A stretch of 64,000 nt of DNA from Triticum aestivum. Its lineage: Eukaryota; Streptophyta; Magnoliopsida; Poales; Poaceae. The notes under the pieces are model-generated. The model had not been told where the DNA came from, searched no databases, and was given only the letters and a program-made list of their open reading frames with translations. Every line of letters starts with the position of its first letter. Position 1 is the stretch's first letter. Location of the stretch: contig NC_057798.1 of the NCBI RefSeq assembly GCF_018294505.1, forward strand, positions 374,852,839-374,916,838. Direction: 5' to 3'. The position numbers and the translations under genes are program-made. Below are positions 11,345-22,121 of this stretch, piece after piece.

Positions 11345-12772
11345 ATGAATTATAGCGATCTAGAGGTGAGGAAGGTGATGGAGACGTTGGTGAAGACAGT
11401 GACGTTGATAAAGATGATCACCATGATGATGGTTCCCTCGGCAGCACTCCAACACCATAGGGAGAGAGAGAGGGAGAGAGGATCCCCCTCCAGCTTCTTC
11501 GTCCCCCCCCCCCCAGATGGGGAGAGGTTCTCCCCTCTGGTCCTTGGCCACCATGGCCCTGAAGGGGTGAGAGACCCTTCAATATTGGATCTCTTCTCTG
11601 TATCTCCATTTTTCGGTACTATTTTCTGGCCGAGCTCCATTTCTTAAATAGCCAAAGATCCTTAAATCCGATCAGGCTAAAATTTTGAGGGGATTTCTCC
11701 CCATAAATTAACTTTCTTGTGGCGAAAGAAGGGCTCTAACTGACATCCACAGCCCCCCATAGTCCCATGGGCGGCCAGGGGTACCCGTGCCATGAGGACG
11801 TGTGCGGCCCTCGGCCACCGCTTTCTGTTGATTACTTCACCCAAAATTAATATATATTCCAGAAAAAATCATATAAATTGCCAGGGTACTTTGACATGTA
11901 TACTTCATAAATTATAGATATGTTGGAGACATATCAATACCCCTCCCCATCCATGAGATGTTGAATCAACCCCTAATCTGTCAGTCCTCCCTGATGTGCC
12001 CAATGAGTACTGCCAGCATATCTGCCAGAAAAGGAGACACCAGACTACTTGATGCAATCCCTTATGTGTATGAAAATAGTGGCCAATATCATTGTTCAGC
12101 TTTACCGTCACACTACCTCCTTGTACAAAAGTTTCCACCTGCTAGTCTATGACAGTTGGATGCAAATAAAACTAAGCAGTTTCAACTTCTCATTAGAGTT
12201 CCTAATTTTTGTTATTAGGTCAAATAAAGGCAAAAATTCATTTAAACATTTAGTAGATTATCCTAACTCCAAATAGTAGTAACTACTTTTCATACAAATT
12301 AATATGATAAGAATGTCACAAAACCAAAGCCAAAAAACCACAACAGTTGAATAATCCTCTAATCCAGTGTTCTTATCAAGTTAATTATTATCCCAACCAT
12401 GCAACATTCAAATTTTAGTACTAAACCTAAGGTACTAAACTCAAGATATATCATTTTAACATGTACCAACAAAGTCCTAAAACTTCCTAACAAAATCTAG
12501 ATGATGCACACAAAGTTAAAGCCAGAACATGCCATTTCTATTACTCAAGCAGATTTAAGTGAAGCATAAAGAATAATAGAAAAGGCAAGAACCTTTTCTC
12601 CATCATGATGCAAATTAACAAAAGTGATGATTACATTTATTCATATTAAAAAAATGGTCCAAGGTAACGTAAACAAAGCAATACTAGATATAAGAGGTGC
12701 AAAAGGGATCATACTTCTTAGAATTAAATTGGGAGTGAATTGGGCATCCCCAAGCTTTAACCTCGAATCCTC
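11345..12772 (-). mobile_element. S4: truncated S-type element, host of the G1 insertion
   Basis: 11345-11936 is the inner part of an S-type LTR. It matches S2 LTR sequence from about 16985 onward in degraded form and ends in atatca. The minus-strand tract GGATGGGGAGGGGTAT (11937-11952) is a clear polypurine tract, so this is the 3' LTR end of a minus-strand element. The internal part (11953-12772) is non-coding and includes a tttaagtgaagca motif (12553) and the polypurine 14-mer (12744-12757), as in S1 and S2. G1 inserted at 12773. The rest of S4 should lie beyond the right edge. Confidence 0.7.
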
Positions 12773-15562
12773 TGTAACATCCCAATTTTCAATTTGGATG
12801 TTATACATAGATCATTCATATGCATTTCATAATTTATTGCATTTTGGATTTTATTTGGTTGTGATCCAAGAAAATCTGAAGCAACTCAAGGACCCAAGGA
12901 GAGAGTTGGAGGTTTCATTTAAATTTTCATTTTTGAATTTATTTCAAATTTGAAAAGTGGATCAATTTGATTTTCAACAAATTCTTTCCAATTATTTCAA
13001 AACAATAAAAATAATGAGAGAAGATAACATGACTTCTTCAAAACAGAGGAGAAATGTTGGGAAAGAAATTTGGAAGTCAAATTATTTTATTTGAATTTTA
13101 TTTGCAAGTTTTATCCGGTTGAATAAGAGAAAAACATGTATTTTTAAAAATTGCATTTAGTCTAATTTTTTTTCACTTTGCCCCAAATATTAGGTAGGGA
13201 TGGCGAAAATTGTTTCTGGATTTTTTAGGATTTTTATTTTATTTTTATTAGGATTTTTCATCGCGGCATTGTTTTAAAAAAAATCTAACTGGGCCGGCCC
13301 AGCTCTCCCGTCGCCTCCGCTCCGGCTCGGGACGGGAGTCCCCATCGCCGCTGACGGTAGAGTCCGGGACTCTCCTCGCGCTGCCCTTTCGCCCAAGCAG
13401 GCCACCCCGCCGCCCTCCTTTATAAGCCGCCACCCGACCCCCTCCTCTCCTCAAATCGCAGCCGCCTCAACCGCCCGCCACTTGCGCCGTCGCAGCTGCC
13501 ACCGCCGCCGCTCGCTGCCGCACCACCGCCCGTGCCGCCACGAGCCCCGCAGCCGCCTCGACCGCCGCAGCCTCGCCGTTGACCGCCGCCGGTCGAACCC
13601 GTTTAACCGGTAAAAACCGTCCCGGTTCGCCGGTTAATATTCGGTTTTTTTAGTTTTGGTTTAGTTCGGTTTAGATTAGTTTATTTTTATTAGATCGGTT
13701 AAATAGCGAACGTTCATTAGATTAGTTCTATTAACGAAGGAATTCGTTCGTTAGTTTCTGTTAGCGGACGTTCATCCGATAGATTTTTCTTTTCCTGTTT
13801 ATTTTTGCCCAGGGACCTAGCCGCGAATAATTTTATCGTGATTAAGCCCGTGATCTTCAAACTAGCGTAACGTTTAGCTCGTTTATCCAAATTAGATAAA
13901 ACCAACGCCTAAATATTAGTAACGTTTCCCTCTTTCTAGTAAACCAACTTGAACATGATTTTGATAATTTAAATTTTGATTTTAGTTCAGATTAGTATTC
14001 GATCTTGTTTTGTTCGTATCTTGAGTTTCGTAACTCCGTTTGAGTCGACTCCTTTGCAAATCGTAGCTAATCACATGTGCCTACTGTTAAGACCTACCTC
14101 ACATAAAAATAATGTTGTTAGGTTTTGTTTTCTATTTAGTTTAGTCATTTGCTTGTTTCGAGTTTTATTTGGATCTTCTCTCTATTTTTCTTTGCATCGT
14201 ATGATTGATTGCTTATGTATGCTATTTTTTGTCTACGCTAGATTTTCCGGAGTGCGAAGCTTGTTACTACGAATCTCTAGAGTTTTCCGATCATCAGCCA
14301 GGCAAGTTAGACTTTGATCATACTCTTCTATACCTAGTTTTTACTATGCATTAGTATTGCCCCTCAAATATTTGCATGAGTAGGATTGGGAACATGTGGT
14401 TTGGTTGTAGTACTTGAGGTAGGAACTTAATACCTTTGATCACCCCGGGAATATACGTTATGCTCTTTTATTGCTTAGCCATGCTTGTAGACGGGGATTG
14501 GATCGTGATATACATTAAAGTTGTGAGAGATATTAATGTTGGTTAACATTAAGGTGGCAAATTTAATACACATCTGGGTGGATTGGTTGGGGCACCTGGA
14601 GAAACCAGTGCTTGCCCATTTGGGAAATCCTGGAGTACCCGTGTGATTTTTCCTCGGTTCGCCACCCAGGCTCAAAGGGATCATATGATATTTCATGCCT
14701 AGAAACTTCTGTGTGCAGCCACAAGCCATTATTGGCTCTGGCATAGTTGAGTAAGTTGTGTGAGCTCTTGACGAGGTGGATTAGCAGATGTAGGGGAAAG
14801 TAGGTGTACCGGTCTACCCAGAGTAGAGAGTTAATGCTTCAGAAAGACTATATCTCGATCTTCCAATCATGGATGCGGTCGAGTCTTGTGCGGAAAAGTG
14901 CGCAACCTCTGCAGAGTGTATAAACTAATCATGATTAGCCGTGTCCCTGGTTATGGACATCTTGAGTATCTAGAAGTGGATATTATTGTTGATCTCATCA
15001 CTCTTTAATTAATGAATTGGGTTTAATGATGATACTTGTTTAATGATGGGATTTGAGTTGGAGGAACCTTCTCAAATGTTGGTAACTTTGTAGAAAATAA
15101 AATTTATTCCTTTGTTGTAGGAAAAAATTAGTTTTATGCAAAAGCATTAAACTTAGAGCCTCCACCAGCCAAATATGCATGTAGATATAGTTTCTTGCAT
15201 TCATTTTTCCCTACAGTGTAACTCTGCCAGCATATTCAATGTGCTGACCTACATGGCTGCAACGTCTTATATTGCAGACTTTACCAACGACGAGTAAGGT
15301 GCGATAGGTCTTTATCATGCACTCAGCTATGCCGTTGGAGTTGATGGACTCATTTACCTTCTAAGCGTCCGCGGTTATTTAGTTTAGATGGCCTTCAGCC
15401 ATTCTATTTGTGTACCAGATACTCTTTATGAGGACCTAGATGTAATAAGTGTGTGATTGAACTCTGCTATAATTCCTCGAGTACTGCATGTCTCAGCATT
15501 ACCGATCCAGGGATGACACTTAAGCACAGAGACTTCGGTCCATTGGGATCATGGTCGCTACA
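12773..15562 (+). repeat. G1 5' LTR (2790 bp)
   Basis: Begins tgtaacatccc, ends gctaca, and is followed after three bases by an iMet primer site. Without the 3' LTR in view its length rests on the TG/CA ends and the PBS. The first 500 bases are AT-rich, then a sharp GC-rich block appears at 13282-13620, then AT-rich sequence again. Confidence 0.78.
13282..13620 (+). promoter_or_regulatory. GC-rich core promoter and leader block in the G1 LTR
   Basis: A TATA-like tttataag (13419-13426) sits inside a GC-rich island. It is followed by a CT-rich, gene-leader-like sequence (13435-13475) and then many gccgcc/ccgccg repeats. This looks like a plant core promoter with a 5' leader and is the likely start of G1 transcription. 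Confidence 0.55.
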
Positions 15563-15565
15563 AGA

Positions 15566-15577
15566 TGGTATCAGAGC
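15566..15577 (+). promoter_or_regulatory. G1 primer-binding site (tRNA-iMet)
   Basis: tggtatcagagc is the standard complement of the initiator methionine tRNA 3' end, three bases after the LTR. It marks G1 as plus-strand. Confidence 0.92.
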
Positions 15578-15668
15578 ACACGCTGACTGTAGGACGCGAC
15601 CACTAGGAAAAGCCATAGGATTACTCTTCTTTGCTCATTTCTAATTCTCCTTTATTTCTACTCTATAG

Positions 15669-16165
15669 ATGTCGGACCCCGGGAACAAGTTCACTCAGCC
15701 GGATGACGACACCCCTTTCGGACGACACTTGAAGGAAGTCACTAAGTACCTGAACATCAGACTACCAAGCTTCACTAGAAACTTCTCTGCAACTTTACCG
15801 GAAGAGGAGCGCTAGAGGATCAAAGTTCGTGTACCTGGGAGGACGTTTGCACCAACAACGGAGCCCATTGATTTTACCTTGGATGCACCAAGTTGGAACT
15901 TGGGAAGAGCATGGCAGCACACATCACTTTTGGACGCATTTGTGAGGTGTACCACACGGAGCTTGAAGACACCGTCTATCAGATATGCCGACGCCGAGAC
16001 AAGGAATGGGAGGTGATTCGTACCAGGAAGGATGGATCAATTGTAGCATACATTCAGGAGATGGATCAACACATTCATCAATACGAGAACCAGATGTGTT
16101 CTATCATGAAGAAGACCAAGAAGCTGATGAAGAAGAATATCGAGCTAGAAGATAACTCAAGTCAA
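15669..16165 (+). pseudogene. G1 ORF1, N-terminal part
   Basis: The ATG at 15669 follows the PBS by 92 bases and opens MSDPGNKF. An in-frame TAG at 15813 and a frameshift near 15890-15915 break it. The second frame (to 16165) is basic and helical (GKSMAAHITFGRICEVYH, then RRRDKEWEVI), ending in a Lys-rich coiled-coil-like stretch (MKKTKKLMKKNIELED). It stops where S2 inserted and resumes after it. I do not recognise a named domain. An ORF before gag-pol is known in some grass gypsy families, and its function is undetermined. Confidence 0.6.
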
Positions 16166-17698
16166 TGATAACCCACAAGTGTAGGGAATAATTGTAGCCT
16201 CTTTCGATAAGTAAGAGTGTCGAACCCAACAAGGAGCTAAAGGTAGAACAAATATTCTCTCAAGTCCTATCTGCCACTGATACGACTCTACGCAAGCTTA
16301 GTGTTCGCCTTACCTAGAACAAGTATGAAACTAGAAGTACTTTGTAGGTGTGATAGGATAGGTTTGCAAGATAATAAACAACACGTAAATAAAAAGTAGG
16401 GGCTGTTTAGATAAAGAAGCAATAAAGTAAATACCGCGAGTGTGGAAAAGTGGTGGTAGGAGTTGTGAAATTGTACCTAAGCAATTGACTACTTTACTAG
16501 ACCGATAGCAAGTTTTATGTGGGAGAGGCATAAGCTAACACACTTTCTCTTCTTGGATCATATGCACTTATGATTGGAACTATAGAAAGCATCCGCAACT
16601 ACTAAAGATCATTAAGGTAATACCCAACCATAGCATTAAAACATCAAGTGCCCTTTATCCCATATGCCACAACCCCCTTACTCGGGTTTATGCTTCTGTC
16701 ACTCAAGCAACCCACTATAAGCGAATCATGAACGTATTGCAACACCCTACAGCGGGAATCCCTCACGCTTGCGCGACACGGAGGGCACAATAGGACAACA
16801 ACATAACCACAAGCAAATTAAACCAATCATAGCAATTCATCAATCACTGATAGGACAATGAAAATCTACTCAGACATCATAGTATGGCAACACATCATTG
16901 GATAATAATATGAAGCATAAAGCACCATGTTCAAGTAGAGGGTACAGCGGGTTGCGGGAGAGTGGACCGCTGAATATAGATGGGGGAAGGTGATGGAGAT
17001 GTTGGTGAAGATGGCGGAGGTGTTGGTGAAGATCGCGGTGATGATGATGGCCCCCGGCGGTGTTCCGGCGCCACCGGAAGCAAGGGGGGAGAGCCCCCCT
17101 TCTTCCTCTTCTTCCTTGACCTTGTCCCTAGATGGGAGAAGGGTTTCTCCTCTGGTCCTTGGCTCCCATGGCGTGGGAGGGGCGAGAGCCCCTCCGAGAT
17201 TGGATCTATCTCTTTGTCTCTCTCTGTTTCTGCGTTCTCAGATTCTGCCCCTTCACCGTTTCTTTTATATCCGGAGATCCATAACTCTAATTGGGGTGAA
17301 TCTTTCGCCCATATTTTTCTCATAAAAATTAGCTTTCTTGTGGCAAAAAAAGAGCGTCAACCGCCTTACGGGTGGCCCATGAGGGTGCCAGGCGCGCCCA
17401 GGGGGAGGGCGCGCCCCCCTATCTTATGGCCACCTCGGGCACCATTTCGCCTTGATTCTTCCTCCGAAAAATCCCAAATATTCCAAAATATTTCTCTATC
17501 CGTTTTTATCCCGTTTGGATTCCGTTTGATATTGGGTTTCTATGAAACATAAAACATGCAACAAACAGGAACTGGCGCTAGGCACTGGATATATATGTTA
17601 GTCCCAAAAATAGTATAAAAAGTTGCCGAAAGTATATGAAAGTTGAATAATATTGGCATGAAACAATCAAAAATTATAGATACGACGGAGACGTATCA
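16166..17698 (-). repeat. S2 3' LTR (1533 bp)
   Basis: Pairs with 22122-23660. It starts tgataacccacaag and ends gacgtatca. The long plus-strand frame inside (16980-17552) is GC-rich LTR sequence, not a gene. Confidence 0.92.
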
Positions 17699-17712
17699 GC
17701 ATCCCCAAGCTT
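17699..17712 (-). promoter_or_regulatory. S2 polypurine tract
   Basis: Minus-strand AAGCTTGGGGATGC directly abuts the 3' LTR, identical to the S1 tract. Confidence 0.78.
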
Positions 17713-20700
17713 AATTCCTGCTCGTCCTCGAGTAGGTAAATGATAAAAAGATAATTTTTGATGTGGAATGCTACCTAGCATAATCTTGATCATATGTCTA
17801 ATCATGGCACGAATATTCAGATACGAGTGATTCAAAGCAATAGTCTATCATTTGACATAAAAACAATAATACTTCAAGCGTGCTAATAAAGCAATCATGT
17901 CTTTTCAAAACAACAAGGACAAAGCAAGCTTATCCCTACAAAAATCATATAGTTTGGCCATGCTTCATTTTCGTCACACAAAATGCTCCCATCATGCACA
18001 ACCCCGATGACAAGCCGAACAATTGGTTCGTACCTTTTAACACGCTTCACCTTTTTCAACCCTCATGCAATACATGAGCGCAAGCCATGGATATAGCACT
18101 ATAGGTGGAATAGAATATGATGGTGGAGGTTTATATGGAGAAGACAAAAAAGGGAGAAAGTCTCACATCGACGCGGCTAATCAATGGGCTATGGAGATGC
18201 CCATCAATTGATGTCAATGCGAGGAGTAGGGATTGCCATGCAACTGATGCACTAAGAGCTATAAGTGTATGAAAGCTCAAACCGAAAACTAAGTGGGTGT
18301 GCATCCAACTTGCTTGCTCTTGAAGACCTAGGGCATTTGAGGAAGCCCATCGTTGGAATATACAAGCCAAGTTCTATAATGAAAAATTCCCACTAGTGTA
18401 TGAAAGTGACAACATAGGAGACTCTCTATATGAAGAACATGGTGCTACTCTGAAGCACAAGTGTGGTAAAAGGATAGTAACATTGCCCCCTTTTTTTCTC
18501 TTTTTTTGGGTGGTCTTCTTTGGCCCCTTTTTTTTATTTAGGCTTCTTTGGCCTTTCCTTTTTTTCACGGGGCAATGCTCTATAATGATGATCATCACAC
18601 TTTTATTTACTTACAACTCAATATTACAACTCGATACTAGCACAAAGATATGAATCTATATGAGTGCCTCCAGCGGTGTACCGGGATATGCAATGATCTA
18701 GCATAGCAATGACATCAAAAAACGGACAAGCCATGAAAACATCATGCTAGCTATCTTACGATCATGCAAAGCAATATGACAATGAATGCTCAAGTCATGT
18801 ATATGATGATAATGGAAGTTGCATGGCAATATATCTCGGAATGGCTATGGAAATGCCATGATAGGTAGGTATGGTGGCTGTTTTGAGGAAGATATAAGGA
18901 GGCTTATGTGTGATAGAGCATATCGTATCACGGGATTTGGATGCACCGGTGAAGTTTGCACCAACTCTTGAGGTGAGAAAGGGCAATGCACAGTACCGAA
19001 GAGGCTAGCAATGATGGAAAGGTAAAAGTGCGTATAATACATGGACTCACATTAGTCATAAAGAACTCATATACTTATTGCAAAAGTTTATTAGCCCTCG
19101 AAGCAAAGTACTACTAGGCATGCCCCTAGGGGATAGACTGGTAGGAAAAGACCATCGCTCGTCCCCGACCGCCATTCATAAGGAAGACAATCAAAGAAAC
19201 ACCCCATGCTTCAAATTTGTCACACAACGGTTACCATATGTGCATGCTACGGGACTTGCAAACCTCAACACAAGTGTCTCTACAATCCACAACCACCCAC
19301 TAGAATGACTCTAATATCACCATCTTTATATCGTAAAACTATTGCAAGGAATCAAACATATCATATTCAGCGATCTACAAGTTTATGTAGGATTTTATGA
19401 CTAACCATGTGAATGACCAATTCCTGTCATCTCTCTAAATAGATATAAGTGAAGCAAGAGAGTTTAATTCTCTCTACAAAAGATATGCCCACGCTCTAAC
19501 AAATATAAGTGAAGCAAAAGAGCATTCTACAAATGGCGGTTTTGTAAGTAAAGAGAAACAGGCAATCCAGACTTCAAATGATATAAGTGAAGCACATGAA
19601 GCATTCTATAAAGCCATACTCAAAAGATTTAAGTGAAGTGAAATGAGCATTATATAAATCAACCAAGGACTATCTCATACCAGCATGGTGCATAAAATAA
19701 AAGTGAAAACTAAATGCAAAAGATGCTCCAAGACTCGCACATATCGCATGAACGAAACGAATACGAAAACATACCGATACTTGTTGAAGAAAGAGGGGAT
19801 GCCTTCCGGGGCATCCCCAAGCTTAGACGCTTGAGTCTCCTTGAATATTTACTTGGGGTGCCTTGGGAAACCCCAAGCTTGATCTCTTGCCTATCTTCCT
19901 TTTCCTCATATCGAGACATCCTCAATTAGACACTTCATCCACACAAAACTTCAACAGAAAACTCGGTAAGATCCGTTAGTATAATAAAGCAAATCACTAC
20001 TCTAAGTAATTTTGCAAACCAATTCATATTTTGTTTTTGCATCGTGTCTACTGTAATATAGCTTTTCCATGGCTTAATCCACTGATATAAATTGATAGTT
20101 TCATCAAAACAAACAAACTATGCATCAAAAACAGAATCTGTCAAAAACAGAACAGTCTGTAGCAATCTGAACATTCACCATACTTCTGGTACCCCAAAAA
20201 TTCTACCAAAATTAGGAAAAATAAACAAGTTGTACAGAAAGACAGGGCAAAAGGCAGAACCATTTGACGTTCCAGAAAAAAAATGTAAAATCACGCACTA
20301 CAGCCAAATTTCTGCCATGCACCGTACAAACCAACAAGCATTGTAAACATCCTAAAGGCAAACCTTGGCACATTATTTTTATAATACAATGGAATTATAC
20401 AATGGGATAATTATTTTTGATGAAAAGTTTCTGTAATCAAGATTCACAAAGTTTTCGTGAGCATGAACAAGGTTCAAGGAGCTCTCCCACTTCAACAATG
20501 CTTGTCTTTCTCACTTTCACTTTCCTTTTTGAAATTTTTTGGGTTCCCCACTTTATTTTTTTGTTTTTAAACTATATAAAAGCACTCAACAGAAATAAAT
20601 GACTCTCTAAAACTTCCGGGTTGTCTCCCTGGCAGCGCTTTCTTTAAAGCCATAAGCTAGGCATTTAGTGCTCAAGTAATGAATCCACCCGGATCCCAAG

Positions 20701-20717
20701 GTATATCAAAGCCAATT
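17713..20717 (-). other. S2 non-coding tail
   Basis: Three kilobases without a domain. It is collinear with the S1 tail by shared blocks. It contains a T-rich run (18485-18570), four copies of the [at]t[at]aagtgaag motif (19444, 19504, 19582, 19628), one exact internal polypurine 14-mer (19811-19824) and a degraded one (19868-19880). The segment at 20610-20650 corresponds to S1 3820-3860 and marks the coding/tail junction. Confidence 0.75.
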
Positions 20718-21998
20718 TTAATTAACAACGATTTGTAATTTAGTAGTGAGCACAAAGTAACATATAATGAAACAACAAAGTCTAACTCTTTTCCTATGCA
20801 TCAGCATGTCATAAAAGAACAATTCATGCACACCAAGTAAAGGCCAATGCATAGTATAAACAGTTTCTTGCAATTCTATCGTATTGGAAACATAGAGAGG
20901 TGGAGATATAGTTCCTCTCTCATAATAATTGCAAGTAGGAGAAGCAAGAACATGCATATTATATCTATCAAAATTATCATGTGCAATAGTAAAAGGCAAC
21001 CCATCAATATAATCCTTAATAAGCACAAACTTCTCCGATATAGTGTAGTTGGGAGAATTCAAAAAGGTAATAGGACTATCATGCGTGGGTGCAATAGTAA
21101 CAATTTCATGTTTAACATAAGGAACTATAGCAAGTTCATCTCCATAAGCATAATTCATATTGGCATCTTGGCCAGAAGCATAGCAAGCATCATCAAAAAG
21201 GGGTATTTCAAGAGAATCAACGGGATCATAGCATTCATCCTTCGGTAAGCACGAAGGGGAATTAAACAATATATGAGTTGAAGAGTTACTCTCATTAGAA
21301 GGTGGGCACGGGTAGCTAATCCGCTCTTCCTCCTTTTGTTCTTCGCTCTCCACATCATCTTTTTCATCCAATGAGCTCACAGTTTCATCAATTTCTTCTT
21401 CCATAGCTTCCTGCAAAATATTAGTCTCTTCTTGTACAGCGGAGACTTTCTCAATAAATGCATCAATATTGTAATTGTATTCATAATTTTCATAGCAATA
21501 TCTAAGTATAGCAAAATTTTCTGGTCTATAAACTGAATCATCAAAATCGTCAAATGTTTTAAGCATAGATTCAATCTCATAAGCACCCATAAAAGCAAAA
21601 AATTCTTCTATTTGTTCCACATCATAGTAATCATAGATACCATTAGCATAAGAAGCTAAGGTTTCATTATCATTAAATTTGCATGAAAAGGGAAGGTGCG
21701 GAGCCTTCATCCTAGAGCAGCAAGTATAATCATGTATCAAGCATAGTTGACGAGCATACCAACGTAACATATGAATTTGATCCCATAATAGTTTCCCTTT
21801 TTGTGTCAAGCGATAATCACTAAAGTATTCACGTTGATCCAACGTGTATCCCATAACATAATTGAATGGGGTTTTCTCAGGATTATCAAAGTAGTACATA
21901 ATATCTTGAACATAACGAGCATCAAGGGTTTTAGGAGCTTCCCCATCTCCATGAGTAGCAAGTACACCTATTTTTTTTATTTCGTGTTCCATATCCAT
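20718..21998 (-). CDS. S2 accessory protein, 426 aa, function unknown
   Basis: The frame extends to a TTG at 22016, but the ATG at 21998 (MDMEHEIKK) is the more natural start. It lies about 95 bases after the PBS, so this is the first and only ORF. The protein is acidic, with a Glu/Asp/Lys-rich stretch around residues 205-235 (SSLDEKDDVESEEQKEEE). The N-terminal third is rich in Tyr, Trp and His (DQIHMLRWYARQLCLIHDY). A later segment reads YAYGDELAIVPYVKHE. There is no zinc knuckle, protease, RT, integrase or clear signal peptide. The hydrophobic C-terminal tail (LCCFIICYFVLTT) might be a single membrane segment. Similar ORFs occur in Triticeae Athila-type elements as I recall, and their role is unknown. 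It is uninterrupted although the LTRs are 5-6% diverged. Confidence 0.7.
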   Translation of the reverse strand: MDMEHEIKKIGVLATHGDGEAPKTLDARYVQDIMYYFDNPEKTPFNYVMGYTLDQREYFSDYRLTQKGKLLWDQIHMLRWYARQLCLIHDYTCCSRMKAPHLPFSCKFNDNETLASYANGIYDYYDVEQIEEFFAFMGAYEIESMLKTFDDFDDSVYRPENFAILRYCYENYEYNYNIDAFIEKVSAVQEETNILQEAMEEEIDETVSSLDEKDDVESEEQKEEERISYPCPPSNESNSSTHILFNSPSCLPKDECYDPVDSLEIPLFDDACYASGQDANMNYAYGDELAIVPYVKHEIVTIAPTHDSPITFLNSPNYTISEKFVLIKDYIDGLPFTIAHDNFDRYNMHVLASPTCNYYERGTISPPLYVSNTIELQETVYTMHWPLLGVHELFFYDMLMHRKRVRLCCFIICYFVLTTKLQIVVN

Positions 21999-22092
21999 AA
22001 CTAAAGATAGGAACAACTTAGAACAGCAAATAAAAATTACTTAGTGATAAAGCAAACAACCACACACGAGAATATTCACCCCATGCTATGAC

Positions 22093-22110
22093 TCCCCGGC
22101 AACAGTGCCA
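22093..22110 (-). promoter_or_regulatory. S2 primer-binding site (tRNA-Asp type, two mismatches)
   Basis: Plus-strand tccccggcaacagtgcca matches the tRNA-Asp 3' end except at two bases (agt for ggc). It lies 11 bases from the 5' LTR, the same spacing as in S1. Confidence 0.75.
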
Positions 22111-22121
22111 GAAAAAGGTCT

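Noticed and set aside
7664..12772. A host gene in the least clear part of the window
   Set aside because: No domain, no convincing exon structure and no conserved protein recognised. The flanking features are LTR-like.
15566..15577. tRNA-like sequence (also 62463-62474, 6090-6107, 22093-22110)
   Set aside because: Only 12-18 bases match tRNA 3' ends, next to LTRs. These are primer-binding sites, not tRNA genes.
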